Positions 1 to 7,941 of a stretch of DNA of 22,672 nt are shown here, piece after piece. Every line of letters starts with the position of its first letter. The stretch's first letter is position 1. Location: NCBI GenBank assembly GCA_031553435.1, contig JAVBLQ010000078.1, forward strand, positions 1 to 22,672, written 5' to 3'. This DNA is from JAVBLQ01 sp031553435 (GTDB lineage Bacteria; Bacteroidota; Bacteroidia; Bacteroidales; Azobacteroidaceae). Position numbers and translations under genes: made by a program. Below the pieces are notes generated by a model. That model was not told the DNA's origin. It saw nothing but the letters and a program-made list of their open reading frames with translations, and made no database searches.

Positions 1-18
1 ATTTAATTTTTTAAGACT

Positions 19-396
19 ATGAAGTTTCATTTAATCGAAAAAGCAAATCCCCGCGATTTGCAAGCGTCCAAAAAGTGGTATGCTAACCCCATTAACGATG
101 GAAAAATTACGGAAGATCATTTAGCCAAAAAGATTGCCGGCCGGTCATCGCTCACCACGGGTGATGTATCGAGTGTAATTAAAAACCTGCTGGATGAAAT
201 GCCTGAATACCTGTTGATGGGTAGAAGCGTGAACCTGTCGAGTTTTGGAACTTTCCGCCTGTCATTCGGCAGTGAGGGAGTCGAAAACAAAGATGAGTTC
301 AATACCCACATGATCAACCATGTCAAAGTAATTTTCACCCCCAACACGACATTTAAGCGAATGTTGGAAGAGATCAGTTTTGAGAGGGTGGAGTAA
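19..396 (+). CDS. HU-like DNA-binding protein (Bacteroidetes HU-related family)
   Basis: This is a 125-residue small basic protein of the HU/IHF-related type that is multiplied in Bacteroidales genomes. The central part (about residues 40-100) carries the HU-fold landmarks: helices around GRSSLTTGDVSSVIKNLL, then a beta region with VNLSSFGTFRLSFGSEGVE and a C-terminal KVIFTPNTTFKRML strand/helix. The N-terminal extension before the HU domain is usual for this HU-related subfamily, which is longer than the roughly 90-residue classical HU. The expected role is architectural DNA binding in the nucleoid; no specific target can be read from sequence. The ATG at 19 is the first in-frame start and is only 18 bases from the window edge, so the promoter is not visible. 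An intrinsic terminator follows directly, so the gene is probably a single transcription unit or the last gene of one. Confidence 0.85.
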   Translation: MKFHLIEKANPRDLQASKKWYANPINDGKITEDHLAKKIAGRSSLTTGDVSSVIKNLLDEMPEYLLMGRSVNLSSFGTFRLSFGSEGVENKDEFNTHMINHVKVIFTPNTTFKRMLEEISFERVE

Positions 397-404
397 AGTG
401 AAAA

Positions 405-445
405 GAACGGGTGGGGATTTTCCTGCCCGTTTTCAATTATTTTAT
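405..445 (+). terminator. Intrinsic terminator after the HU-like gene
   Basis: A 12-bp stem (with G-T wobbles) is formed by AACGGGTGGGGA at 406-417 and TTCCTGCCCGTT at 420-431, followed by a T-rich stretch through about 445. It begins 9 bases after the HU-like stop codon and separates that gene from hpt. Confidence 0.75.
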
Positions 446-512
446 TATAAGAATTTTGATTTATACATGACAAAATTCTTATTTTTTCACTTTTAGTTCT
501 TTACTTTTTTTG

Positions 513-520
513 TAACTTTG
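513..520 (+). promoter_or_regulatory. Putative promoter -7 box for hpt
   Basis: TAACTTTG matches the Bacteroidetes -7 consensus TAnnTTTG and lies 28 bases before the hpt ATG. The upstream -33 element is weak: TTTTAG at 491-496 is about 17-18 bases away. It probably drives the hpt-adk-obg run. Confidence 0.55.
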
Positions 521-548
521 CCGCCTTAATTTAATAAAGTGGGTTAAT

Positions 549-1085
549 ATGTCAAGAATTCAAGTCAAAGACAAAAATTTTGTGCTTTCAATACCGGAAG
601 AGAGAATACAAAATGCTATTAATGCAATGGCGGAAAAAATGTGTAATGACCTGAAAGATAAAAATCCTATTTTTATTTCTGTTTTAAATGGCGCTTTTAT
701 GTTTGCATCAGATCTGATCAAACGCATGGAATTTCCACTGGAAGTAACATTTATCCGATTGAAATCATATGCAGGAACTTCATCCGAAGGAATAGTAAAG
801 GAAGTTCACGGACTCATTGAAAATATTGAAAACAGGCATGTGGTTGTCATTGAAGATATTGTGGATACCGGACACACAATCGAATATTTGAATGATTATC
901 TCCGTGCAAAAAATCCGAAAAGCATCTGTATCGCCACTTTACTTTTCAAACCTGAAGCGCTTGTGAGAAACGTCCGTCCGGATTATGTAGCACTGGAAAT
1001 TCCAAATGAATTTATTGTAGGGTATGGTTTGGATTACGACGGATATGGTCGTAATTTACGGGATATTTACAAAATAGATCAATAA
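549..1085 (+). CDS. hpt: Hypoxanthine phosphoribosyltransferase
   Basis: This cytoplasmic purine-salvage enzyme transfers the phosphoribosyl group of PRPP to hypoxanthine (and usually guanine), giving IMP or GMP. The type I phosphoribosyltransferase PRPP loop is clear at residues 98-110 (VVVIEDIVDTGHT, with the acidic pair E102-D103). Other family marks are the flexible-loop segment KSYAGTSS (72-79) and the C-terminal purine-pocket region FIVGYGLDYDGYGRNLRD. Its 178 residues match the usual bacterial length. The ATG at 549 is placed 28 bases after a TAACTTTG promoter box. It is followed after 55 bases by adk and then obg, all in the same direction, so a shared transcript linking purine salvage to adenylate balance is likely. 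Confidence 0.95.
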   Translation: MSRIQVKDKNFVLSIPEERIQNAINAMAEKMCNDLKDKNPIFISVLNGAFMFASDLIKRMEFPLEVTFIRLKSYAGTSSEGIVKEVHGLIENIENRHVVVIEDIVDTGHTIEYLNDYLRAKNPKSICIATLLFKPEALVRNVRPDYVALEIPNEFIVGYGLDYDGYGRNLRDIYKIDQ

Positions 1086-1140
1086 GATTTAGTTTATAGT
1101 TTAAGGTTTACAGATAAATACACTTTTCTTAAAATTATAC

Positions 1141-1731
1141 ATGAACAAAGATATTTTAAACATTATCATTTTCGGGGCTCCGGGATCCGGAAAAGGGACT
1201 CAGAGTGAATTACTTATTGAAAAATACAATCTGGACCATATTTCAACCGGAGAAGTTTTGAGAGCTGAAATCGAAAAACAAACCGAATTGGGAAAAATCG
1301 CCAACATTCATATATCTAAAGGTCATTTGGTGCCGGATGAACTGATAATCGATACATTAGAAAATGTGTTGGACGAAAAAGAAAACTCTAACGGTATTAT
1401 TTTCGATGGATTTCCCCGCACCATCGCACAAGGAGAAGCTTTGGAAAAAATACTGGAAGAAAGAGGAACCTCTGTAACCATCGTTCTTAATCTCGAAGTC
1501 GAAAAAGAAGAATTGGTACAACGTTTGCTGAACAGAGGTAAAGTATCCGGTCGTTCGGACGATAATTTTGAAACAATTTCTTCCCGGCTGAATGTATATA
1601 CAGAGCAAACTGCGCCATTGATCAATTATTATAAAAAACAGGGAAAATTGGTTAATATCAAAGGTGCGGGAACAGTAGAAGATATTTTTGAAAAAATAGT
1701 TCATTCAATAGATAATATAAAGGTGTGCTAA
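1141..1731 (+). CDS. adk: Adenylate kinase (short-LID form)
   Basis: The enzyme catalyses ATP + AMP = 2 ADP in the cytoplasm. The P-loop GAPGSGKGT is at residues 12-20, the AMP-binding DGFPRT motif at 89-94, and the region 132-153 carries the LID-border arginines (GRSDDNFETISSRL). The LID is short and lacks zinc-binding cysteines, as in the short bacterial and cytosolic eukaryotic forms. At 196 residues it is a few residues longer than many relatives, with a tail ending in KVC. The start ATG directly precedes the typical first beta strand (NIIIFGAPG). The gap to obg is 19 bases, so the two are very probably cotranscribed. Confidence 0.95.
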   Translation: MNKDILNIIIFGAPGSGKGTQSELLIEKYNLDHISTGEVLRAEIEKQTELGKIANIHISKGHLVPDELIIDTLENVLDEKENSNGIIFDGFPRTIAQGEALEKILEERGTSVTIVLNLEVEKEELVQRLLNRGKVSGRSDDNFETISSRLNVYTEQTAPLINYYKKQGKLVNIKGAGTVEDIFEKIVHSIDNIKVC

Positions 1732-1750
1732 GAACTTTCAATTCATCACC

Positions 1751-2887
1751 ATGTCTGATTCAAATTTTGTAGATTACGTAAAAATTTATTGTCGATCCGG
1801 GAAGGGAGGACGAGGTTCCAGCCATTTCCGGAGAGAAAAATACATACCCAGAGGAGGACCGGATGGTGGTGACGGCGGGCAAGGCGGTCATGTAATTCTC
1901 AGAGGAAACCGTAATTACTGGACCTTGCTTCACCTGAAATATCAAAGACATATTCTTGCAGAACATGGAGAAGGCGGCGCCGGCCGGTTGAGTACGGGGA
2001 AAAGCGGAGCCAATAAAATCATAGATGTTCCTTGCGGAACAGTAGTTTACGATGCTGATACCGGAGAGTTTATCTGTGATGTAACACGTGATGGACAGGA
2101 AGTTATCCTGTTGCGGGGAGGAAAAGGCGGTTTGGGAAATAATCATTTCAAAACGGCAACCAATCAGGCCCCACGTTATGCACAGCCCGGAGAACCAATA
2201 CAGGAAAGAAAAGTCATTCTTCAACTTAAGTTATTGGCAGATGTCGGGTTGGTGGGATTTCCCAATGCCGGAAAATCGACTCTTCTATCTGTTGTATCTG
2301 CTGCCAAACCCAAAATCGCCAATTATCCGTTCACCACTTTAGAACCTAATCTGGGCATTGTGAGTTACCGGGATAATCGTTCGTTTGTAATGGCTGATAT
2401 TCCGGGAATCATTGAAGGCGCCAGTGAAGGAAAAGGGCTTGGGATCAGATTTTTACGTCATATCGAAAGAAATTCCCTTCTACTTTTCATGATTCCGGCC
2501 GATAGCAATGATATCAAAAAAGAATACGAAATACTGCTCAATGAACTTGTGCAGTATAATCCGGAATTGCTTGGAAAACGCAGGGTTTTAGCCATCACCA
2601 AGTCTGATATGCTGGACGAAGAATTGATGGATGCCTTATCTGAAGAATTACCGGAAAATATCCCCTTCGTTTTTATTTCTTCCATTACCCAATTCGGAAT
2701 TATACAATTAAAAGACTTGTTGTGGACTGAACTAAATAAAGAAACTTTCCACGATGCAGAAAGTATTATTCATAAACCACTGGATATAAAAAGCCTTGAT
2801 CTGGAAGACATAGACATTCCTGAAGATGATCTTTCTGATGACGATGATGACGATGAATATTTTGATGAAGAATTTGATTGGGATTAG
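1751..2887 (+). CDS. obg: Obg family GTPase (ribosome assembly)
   Basis: Obg is an essential GTPase associated with late 50S ribosomal subunit assembly and stress signalling. The glycine-rich Obg fold occupies about residues 1-160 (for example GGPDGGDGGQGG and GGKGGLGN). The G domain follows: G1 GFPNAGKST at 169-177, switch I around NYPFTT at 191-196, G3 DIPG at 216-219, G4 TKSD at 283-286 (Thr where classical G proteins have Asn), and G5 SSI at 310-312. Residues 346-378 form a strongly acidic tail (runs of Asp/Glu, ending DWD), a variable feature of Obg proteins that here replaces a folded C-terminal domain. The ATG at 1751 gives the standard N-terminus. It lies in the hpt-adk-obg run. Confidence 0.95.
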   Translation: MSDSNFVDYVKIYCRSGKGGRGSSHFRREKYIPRGGPDGGDGGQGGHVILRGNRNYWTLLHLKYQRHILAEHGEGGAGRLSTGKSGANKIIDVPCGTVVYDADTGEFICDVTRDGQEVILLRGGKGGLGNNHFKTATNQAPRYAQPGEPIQERKVILQLKLLADVGLVGFPNAGKSTLLSVVSAAKPKIANYPFTTLEPNLGIVSYRDNRSFVMADIPGIIEGASEGKGLGIRFLRHIERNSLLLFMIPADSNDIKKEYEILLNELVQYNPELLGKRRVLAITKSDMLDEELMDALSEELPENIPFVFISSITQFGIIQLKDLLWTELNKETFHDAESIIHKPLDIKSLDLEDIDIPEDDLSDDDDDDEYFDEEFDWD

Positions 2888-2949
2888 GTCTTTGTGTCTT
2901 CGTGTTTTGAAACATTCACATGGCTCATAATTTGAACAACTCTACACAA

Positions 2950-4149
2950 ATGAAACTCTACATCACATTTTTACTATCCTGCTTTTCCGGCCTCCTTTGT
3001 CAGGCTCAGTTTCAATACAGAGCCGGTATTCCGGTTGTAGAAGAAAGCGGATATTATCATTTGCTGATAAGTCCGGAAGTATCAGCAGTTTCCAATGATG
3101 ATTTTTCAGATGTCCGTATAAAAGATGCAGATGGAAATGAGATTCCTTATCTCTTAAGATCTGAAGACGCGCGGAAACAGGAAAGCTTTTTTGAATATTA
3201 CAAACTGAAGGAAAATGCTTTTGTTCAGAAAGATAGTATAACCCGTATTGTTGTTGAAAATGAAAAAAAAGAAAACATCAATCAGTTTTGCATTATCATA
3301 TCTAATTCAGATATCCGGAAATATATTCTATTGAAAGGCAGCAATGATACAAAAAATTGGTATGTCGTAAAACAAAAGACACCTGCTCCGATGGCAACCA
3401 GGATAAGCGATAACACCGAAATGATTGTCTTCGACTTTCCTGAAGGAAACTATTTGTATTACGAAATTGAAATATCCAATCCGGCAAACCTTCCAGTACA
3501 GGTTCATCAAGTCGGAAAATATAAATACAGCGAAATATTAGGCAAATATTCCGAACTACCAATTGGTAAATATGTAAAAAAAGATAGTACCGATAAAAAA
3601 ACGTACATTTCATTTCCGGGCTTGAAAATGAATTACCGGATCGATAAATTGTCTTTCTTCATTGATAAAACAAAAGATTTTTATAGAAATGCTTCGATTT
3701 TAGATGATAATAATTACTCAGTAAATCAATTTAACCTCTCTTCCCAAAGTGAAAATGTCATTGAAATATCAGGTTTCAGAATGACTCCCAAAACTGTAAT
3801 ATTGATTGAAAATAAAGATAATCCACCCTTGTCAATTCTTGACATCAAAGCTTTTCAATTGAATCAGTATCTTTGTGTATATCTTGAAAAAGGTGTATCC
3901 TGTTCCTTGTTTTGCGGTAATAAAAAATTAAGCCGGCCTCAGTACGATATAGCTTATTTTCAGAAAAATATACCTCAAAATCTGCCTTTGTTGAAACTGA
4001 AAACTTTTGAGAATATTTCGTCTCAATCACCGGAGCCTTCACCGCGTCAGAAAGCATTTTATGAAACACAAGCATTTTTATGGGCAGTCATTGTGCTGGT
4101 TGGACTCTTTCTCGTCTGGATTTGTTGGAAAATGATTCGGAAAATGTAG
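2950..4149 (+). CDS. Exported, membrane-anchored DUF3999-like protein
   Basis: No enzymatic function is recognisable. From the preferred ATG at 2950 the protein begins with a good signal peptide (MKLYITFLLSCFSGLLCQAQ, probable cleavage near CQA/Q). A long beta-rich extracytoplasmic region follows. Its N-terminal part (YRAGIPVV, then FSDVRIKDADGNEIPYLL) resembles the start of DUF3999 proteins. The C-terminus has one transmembrane helix (WAVIVLVGLFLVWICW) and a short basic tail. An upstream in-frame ATG at 2920 would add ten polar residues before the signal peptide and seems less likely. It lies 62 bases after obg with no obvious promoter between, so it may ride on that transcript. The next gene is a membrane glycosyltransferase with its own promoter. 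The DUF3999 assignment is from remembered family character and is moderate. Confidence 0.65.
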   Translation: MKLYITFLLSCFSGLLCQAQFQYRAGIPVVEESGYYHLLISPEVSAVSNDDFSDVRIKDADGNEIPYLLRSEDARKQESFFEYYKLKENAFVQKDSITRIVVENEKKENINQFCIIISNSDIRKYILLKGSNDTKNWYVVKQKTPAPMATRISDNTEMIVFDFPEGNYLYYEIEISNPANLPVQVHQVGKYKYSEILGKYSELPIGKYVKKDSTDKKTYISFPGLKMNYRIDKLSFFIDKTKDFYRNASILDDNNYSVNQFNLSSQSENVIEISGFRMTPKTVILIENKDNPPLSILDIKAFQLNQYLCVYLEKGVSCSLFCGNKKLSRPQYDIAYFQKNIPQNLPLLKLKTFENISSQSPEPSPRQKAFYETQAFLWAVIVLVGLFLVWICWKMIRKM

Positions 4150-4150
4150 A

Positions 4151-4182
4151 TTTTGTATCATACTCAAAAATAATTATCTTTG
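4151..4182 (+). promoter_or_regulatory. Bacteroidetes-type promoter for the glycosyltransferase
   Basis: TTTTG at 4151-4155 (-33) and TATCTTTG at 4175-4182 (-7) are separated by 19 bases, the expected spacing for the primary sigma factor of Bacteroidetes. The start codon follows 19 bases after the -7 box. It is the best-formed promoter in the window. Confidence 0.7.
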
Positions 4183-4201
4183 TTTTTTAAATTAAGAACT
4201 T

Positions 4202-5950
4202 ATGAGGACTCCGACATTACAATATTTATATTTACAAAAGCCATTGGTTCTAATCCTTTTAATAACAATATTGAGTGTGTTGCCCTGGATCGGAATGGGA
4301 GATTTTTATACAAAAGGAGAACCAAGAGAAGCTTCGGTAGCCGTATCTATGTTAGAACATGGCAATTGGATCTTGCCTACAGTATATGCTGATGAAGTTG
4401 CCTATAAACCACCCTTTACACATTGGTTGACAGCCATTTTTTCTATACCCGAAGGATTTGTAACACCGTTTACTTCCCGTTTGCCGTCGGCCATTTCATT
4501 TATTCTTATGATTGGCTGTTGTTTTGTATTTTGGGGCAAACGGATTAAATTCCAGGAAGCATTTATTTCTTGTTTATTGTTGATTACAGCTTTCGAATTA
4601 CACAGAGCAGCAATGACTTCGCGCGTAGATATGACGCTTACTGCTTTAATGGTTGTTGCCCTGATGTCGTTGTTTAAATGGGAAGAAGAAAAATCTTTGA
4701 AAAGAATCCCAATTTTCTCCGTGATATTATTAAACTGTGCGGTATTGGTTAAGGGGCCGGTGGGCGTTGTTTTACCCTTGCTAGTATTAGGCATTTATCT
4801 TTTATTATTGAGATATAACTTTTGGAAAATAGTATTGAAGTTATTGCCGGTCTTATTATTGTCATTGATTTTTCCTGCAATCTGGTATTTTCAGGCGTAT
4901 AAAATCGGAGGCGACAATTTCATGAATATAGCGATGGCCGAAAATTTTGGTCGTTTTTTCGGAAGCGATAATTTCGAAATCCGATATAACCTGGGGCACA
5001 AAATGCCTTTCTGGTACAATTTTGTAACACTGATCGCCGGATTCTTGCCCTGGACATTGATGCTGTTTTTCTCTCTTTTTGGAATCAGCTATATCTTTAA
5101 ATTACCTAAAATAAAGCAATTATGGACAAACTTGTTGTCCATGGAAAAAGTCAAGCTATTCTCCTTAGTTTCGGCAGTCGTAATTTTTGTATTTTATTGT
5201 ATTCCGGTAAGTAAACGAAGTGTTTACCTGATGCCTGCTTATCCGTTCATTGCCGTATTTATGGCGCAATACATATTGTATCTGACCGAATACAAAAGAA
5301 TGGTTACACGAATTTTTGCCGGATTTTTAGGCGGTTTAATCGCCATTGTAACAGTCCTGTGTTTGTTGAACTTATTCGGATGTATTAATTTGCCCGAAAT
5401 ATTTTCACATTTTGTGAAACGGGAAAAAACCATGCATGACGTTCGGGTAATTTCAGACGCACTGGCATCACCAACATTGCTATATATTGGGCTACTCTCA
5501 TTAGTTATTTTTGCTTTGTATATTTTATTTTACCAATTAGGGAAAAAAATAAATCTGAAAATATTATATGCTACATTCGGACTTTATCTTGCTTTCAACC
5601 TTTTATTAGACGGAGTAGCATTGCCCGCATTTAAAAATAGCTGGACGTCCAAACATTTTATTCGTGAAATAGAAAAACAATATGTGTTGAATAAGCATAA
5701 TGTGTTTGTAATGAATGACTTGATGAAATATGCGAACATGTATGGACCTAACTTTTATCTGAATAATACTTTTCATAATTTCGGGAAAGAATTGCCCGAA
5801 TCAGGTTTTCTATTGACCATCGCCGATGATGTTCCTTTGATTCAGAAAGAATATGGTAATCAGTATAATTTTACATTATTAAAATCTTCCGGAGATCCTT
5901 ACAATGACGTCAGGTGTGTTTTGGAGCTTTGGAAAATAGAGAAAAAGTAA
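4202..5950 (+). CDS. ArnT-like membrane glycosyltransferase (PMT/GT39-GT83 superfamily)
   Basis: This 582-residue polytopic inner-membrane protein has roughly 11-13 hydrophobic helices. Such enzymes transfer a sugar from a polyprenyl-phosphate carrier onto lipid A, glycan or protein on the periplasmic face. After the first helix, the extracellular loop holds the family signature GEPREA (E40 and E43) followed by SVAVSMLEHGNWILP and the YKPPFTHW segment; the acidic residue of this loop is the usual metal-binding/catalytic position. The last part is soluble (about residues 490-582, including FYLNNTFHNFG). The acceptor cannot be told from sequence: lipid A modification is one option, protein O-glycosylation another. 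The ATG at 4202 follows a well-spaced promoter. It is encoded alone between the DUF3999-like gene and the helicase. Confidence 0.85.
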   Translation: MRTPTLQYLYLQKPLVLILLITILSVLPWIGMGDFYTKGEPREASVAVSMLEHGNWILPTVYADEVAYKPPFTHWLTAIFSIPEGFVTPFTSRLPSAISFILMIGCCFVFWGKRIKFQEAFISCLLLITAFELHRAAMTSRVDMTLTALMVVALMSLFKWEEEKSLKRIPIFSVILLNCAVLVKGPVGVVLPLLVLGIYLLLLRYNFWKIVLKLLPVLLLSLIFPAIWYFQAYKIGGDNFMNIAMAENFGRFFGSDNFEIRYNLGHKMPFWYNFVTLIAGFLPWTLMLFFSLFGISYIFKLPKIKQLWTNLLSMEKVKLFSLVSAVVIFVFYCIPVSKRSVYLMPAYPFIAVFMAQYILYLTEYKRMVTRIFAGFLGGLIAIVTVLCLLNLFGCINLPEIFSHFVKREKTMHDVRVISDALASPTLLYIGLLSLVIFALYILFYQLGKKINLKILYATFGLYLAFNLLLDGVALPAFKNSWTSKHFIREIEKQYVLNKHNVFVMNDLMKYANMYGPNFYLNNTFHNFGKELPESGFLLTIADDVPLIQKEYGNQYNFTLLKSSGDPYNDVRCVLELWKIEKK

Positions 5951-5991
5951 AATAAGCAATAGAAAATTATTCATTATTCATTACTTAATAT

Positions 5992-5999
5992 TACCTTTG
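5992..5999 (+). promoter_or_regulatory. Putative promoter -7 box for the DEAD-box helicase
   Basis: TACCTTTG matches TAnnTTTG and is 30 bases before the TTG start at 6030. No clear TTTG is seen at -33. The upstream bases hold the short repeat ATTATTC-ATTATTC. Confidence 0.5.
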
Positions 6000-6029
6000 C
6001 GCCTCAATTAAATACTATCATATTATATT

Positions 6030-7841
6030 TTGAAAACATTTGAAGAATTAGGTGTATCCCAGCCCATTATAAAGGCTATTTCTGAAATGGGATACGAACA
6101 GCCGATGCCGGTACAAGAGGAAGTGATTCCATACTTGTTGGGAAGCGATAATGAAGTGATTGCATTGGCTCAGACGGGAACGGGGAAAACGGCAGCATTC
6201 GGACTGCCTATCATACAAGGAATTGACGTAGCAACTTACAAGCCTCAGGCAGTTATTCTTTGTCCAACCAGGGAACTTTGTTTGCAGATTGCAGACGATT
6301 TGACAGAATATTCCAAGTACATAGAAAATTTAAGGGTACTTCCTGTATATGGAGGTTCGAGTATCGAAAGTCAGATAAGGATGCTCAAAAAAGGAGTACA
6401 TGTCATTGTGGCAACTCCGGGACGCTTAATTGACTTGTTGAACAGGAAAACAGTATCATTGGATTTGGTCCGGAATGTAGTCCTCGACGAAGCAGATGAA
6501 ATGCTGAACATGGGATTCTCCGAAAGCATCGACGAAGTGCTGGCTTCTGTTCCGGAAACAAGAAATATGCTTTTGTTTTCGGCTACAATGCCTAACGGGA
6601 TCAAATCTATTACGAAAAAATATATGCGCTCTCCCAAAGAAATTACCATTGGGAAGAAAAATGAAGGAACTAAAACCGTAAAACATGTTTACTACATGGT
6701 TCATGCCAAAGATAAATATTTGGCATTGAAACGAATAGCAGATTACTATCCGAATATATACGGAATTATCTTTTGCCGTACACGAAAAGAAACCCAGGAA
6801 ATTGCAGACTTGTTAATTAAAGATGGTTACAATGCAGACTCTTTGCATGGCGACCTTTCGCAGCAACAACGCGATTATGTGATGAACAAGTTCCGCATCC
6901 GCAATTTACAGTTGCTGGTTGCAACCGATGTTGCCGCCCGCGGTTTGGATGTGGATGATTTGACTCATGTGATCAATTACGGATTACCGGATGATATAGA
7001 GTCATATACACACCGAAGCGGAAGAACCGGACGTGCAGGTAAAACCGGAACCTCCATTGCCATCATTCACCTGAGAGAAAAACACCGCGTACGCGAAATT
7101 GAAAAAATACTCAATCGTACTTTTGAAGAAGGTAAAATCCCTTCAGGTAAAGATATTTGCGAAAAACAACTTTTCAATCTGGTAGATAAAATTGAAAAAG
7201 TTAAAGTAAATGAAGAAGAAATTCAGTCCATCATGCCTTCTATTTATCGTAAATTGGAATGGCTGGATAAAGAAGATATTCTCAAACGAATAATCTCCGT
7301 AGAATTTAACCGGATGCTCGAATATTACCAGGAAGCCGGAGATATAGAATCTCCACAAGACTTCAATAAGAAAAGAGAGCGTAATTCCGAAGGAAGAGAA
7401 AGAGGAAACAGAGACGATCGTTTCAAAGGAACAGGCAGAGCTTCAGAATCCGGATATACACGACTTTTCATTAATCTTGGTAAAACCGATGGAATTAATC
7501 CTGCTACATTGATGGGATTAGTTAATGAATCAATGCCGGGCAAAAAAGTAAATATCGGAAGAATCGATCTGATGAAAACCTTTTCTTTCTTTGAAGTAAA
7601 AGATTCGGATGCACAAAAAGTTGTAAAATCCATGTTGCAAGGAGATTACAAAGGCCGCCGTATTTCTGTGGAAGTTGCTCAGGAAAAACCTTCGGAAAAC
7701 AGGGAACGCTCTTTCCGTAAAGAATCATCTTCCGGAGGCGACAGAAGAAGATCAGATAGAAAAGACTCCGGAGACTTCAGAGGAGAATCAAGAAAATCGA
7801 AAGACAATTCGAAAGAATCGGGTTATAGGAGAAGAAAATAA
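6030..7841 (+). CDS. DEAD-box ATP-dependent RNA helicase with C-terminal RRM (DbpA/CsdA type)
   Basis: All helicase motifs are present: Q motif around MPVQEE (26-31), motif I AQTGTGKT (47-54), Ia PTREL (79-83), TPGR (129-132), II DEAD (153-156), III SAT (184-186), V ATDVAARGLD (298-307) and VI HRSGRTGR (328-335). After a linker, residues 475-551 form a DbpA/CsdA-type RNA-recognition domain (GYTRLFINLGKTDGIN...RRISVEVAQ). The last 50 residues are a Ser/Arg/Lys/Asp-rich low-complexity tail. The expected role is remodelling of structured RNA in ribosome assembly and cold-adapted RNA turnover. The start is TTG at 6030, giving the usual N-terminus MKTFEELGVS; no upstream in-frame ATG fits. ribD follows across a 100-bp repeat hairpin. 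Confidence 0.95.
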   Translation: MKTFEELGVSQPIIKAISEMGYEQPMPVQEEVIPYLLGSDNEVIALAQTGTGKTAAFGLPIIQGIDVATYKPQAVILCPTRELCLQIADDLTEYSKYIENLRVLPVYGGSSIESQIRMLKKGVHVIVATPGRLIDLLNRKTVSLDLVRNVVLDEADEMLNMGFSESIDEVLASVPETRNMLLFSATMPNGIKSITKKYMRSPKEITIGKKNEGTKTVKHVYYMVHAKDKYLALKRIADYYPNIYGIIFCRTRKETQEIADLLIKDGYNADSLHGDLSQQQRDYVMNKFRIRNLQLLVATDVAARGLDVDDLTHVINYGLPDDIESYTHRSGRTGRAGKTGTSIAIIHLREKHRVREIEKILNRTFEEGKIPSGKDICEKQLFNLVDKIEKVKVNEEEIQSIMPSIYRKLEWLDKEDILKRIISVEFNRMLEYYQEAGDIESPQDFNKKRERNSEGRERGNRDDRFKGTGRASESGYTRLFINLGKTDGINPATLMGLVNESMPGKKVNIGRIDLMKTFSFFEVKDSDAQKVVKSMLQGDYKGRRISVEVAQEKPSENRERSFRKESSSGGDRRRSDRKDSGDFRGESRKSKDNSKESGYRRRK

Positions 7842-7932
7842 GTGAAAAGTGAAAAACTAAAAGTGAAAAGTTATTTCTTCCAACTTTTAGTTTTTCACTT
7901 TTAGTTTTTCACTTTTAGTTTTTCACTTTTTA
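7842..7932 (+). repeat. Intergenic hairpin of 14-bp tandem repeats (helicase/ribD spacer)
   Basis: The right arm has three exact copies of the 14-mer CTTTTAGTTTTTCA at 7884-7897, 7898-7911 and 7912-7925 plus a partial fourth. The left arm at 7845-7863 (AAAAGTGAAAAACTAAAAG) is the exact reverse complement of a 19-base stretch of that array. The structure starts on the base after the helicase stop and ends 9 bases before the ribD start. A related single copy (TTTTTCACTTTTAG) lies before hpt at 483-496. Confidence 0.9.
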
Positions 7933-7941
7933 TTAAAGAAA

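Noticed and set aside
2920..2949. Upstream ATG of the DUF3999-like gene
   Set aside because: It would put ten polar residues (MAHNLNNSTQ) before an otherwise complete signal peptide; the ATG at 2950 is the better start.
7842..7932. CRISPR-like array
   Set aside because: The units are contiguous without spacers and arranged as an inverted pair, so these are tandem repeats in a hairpin and not a CRISPR array.
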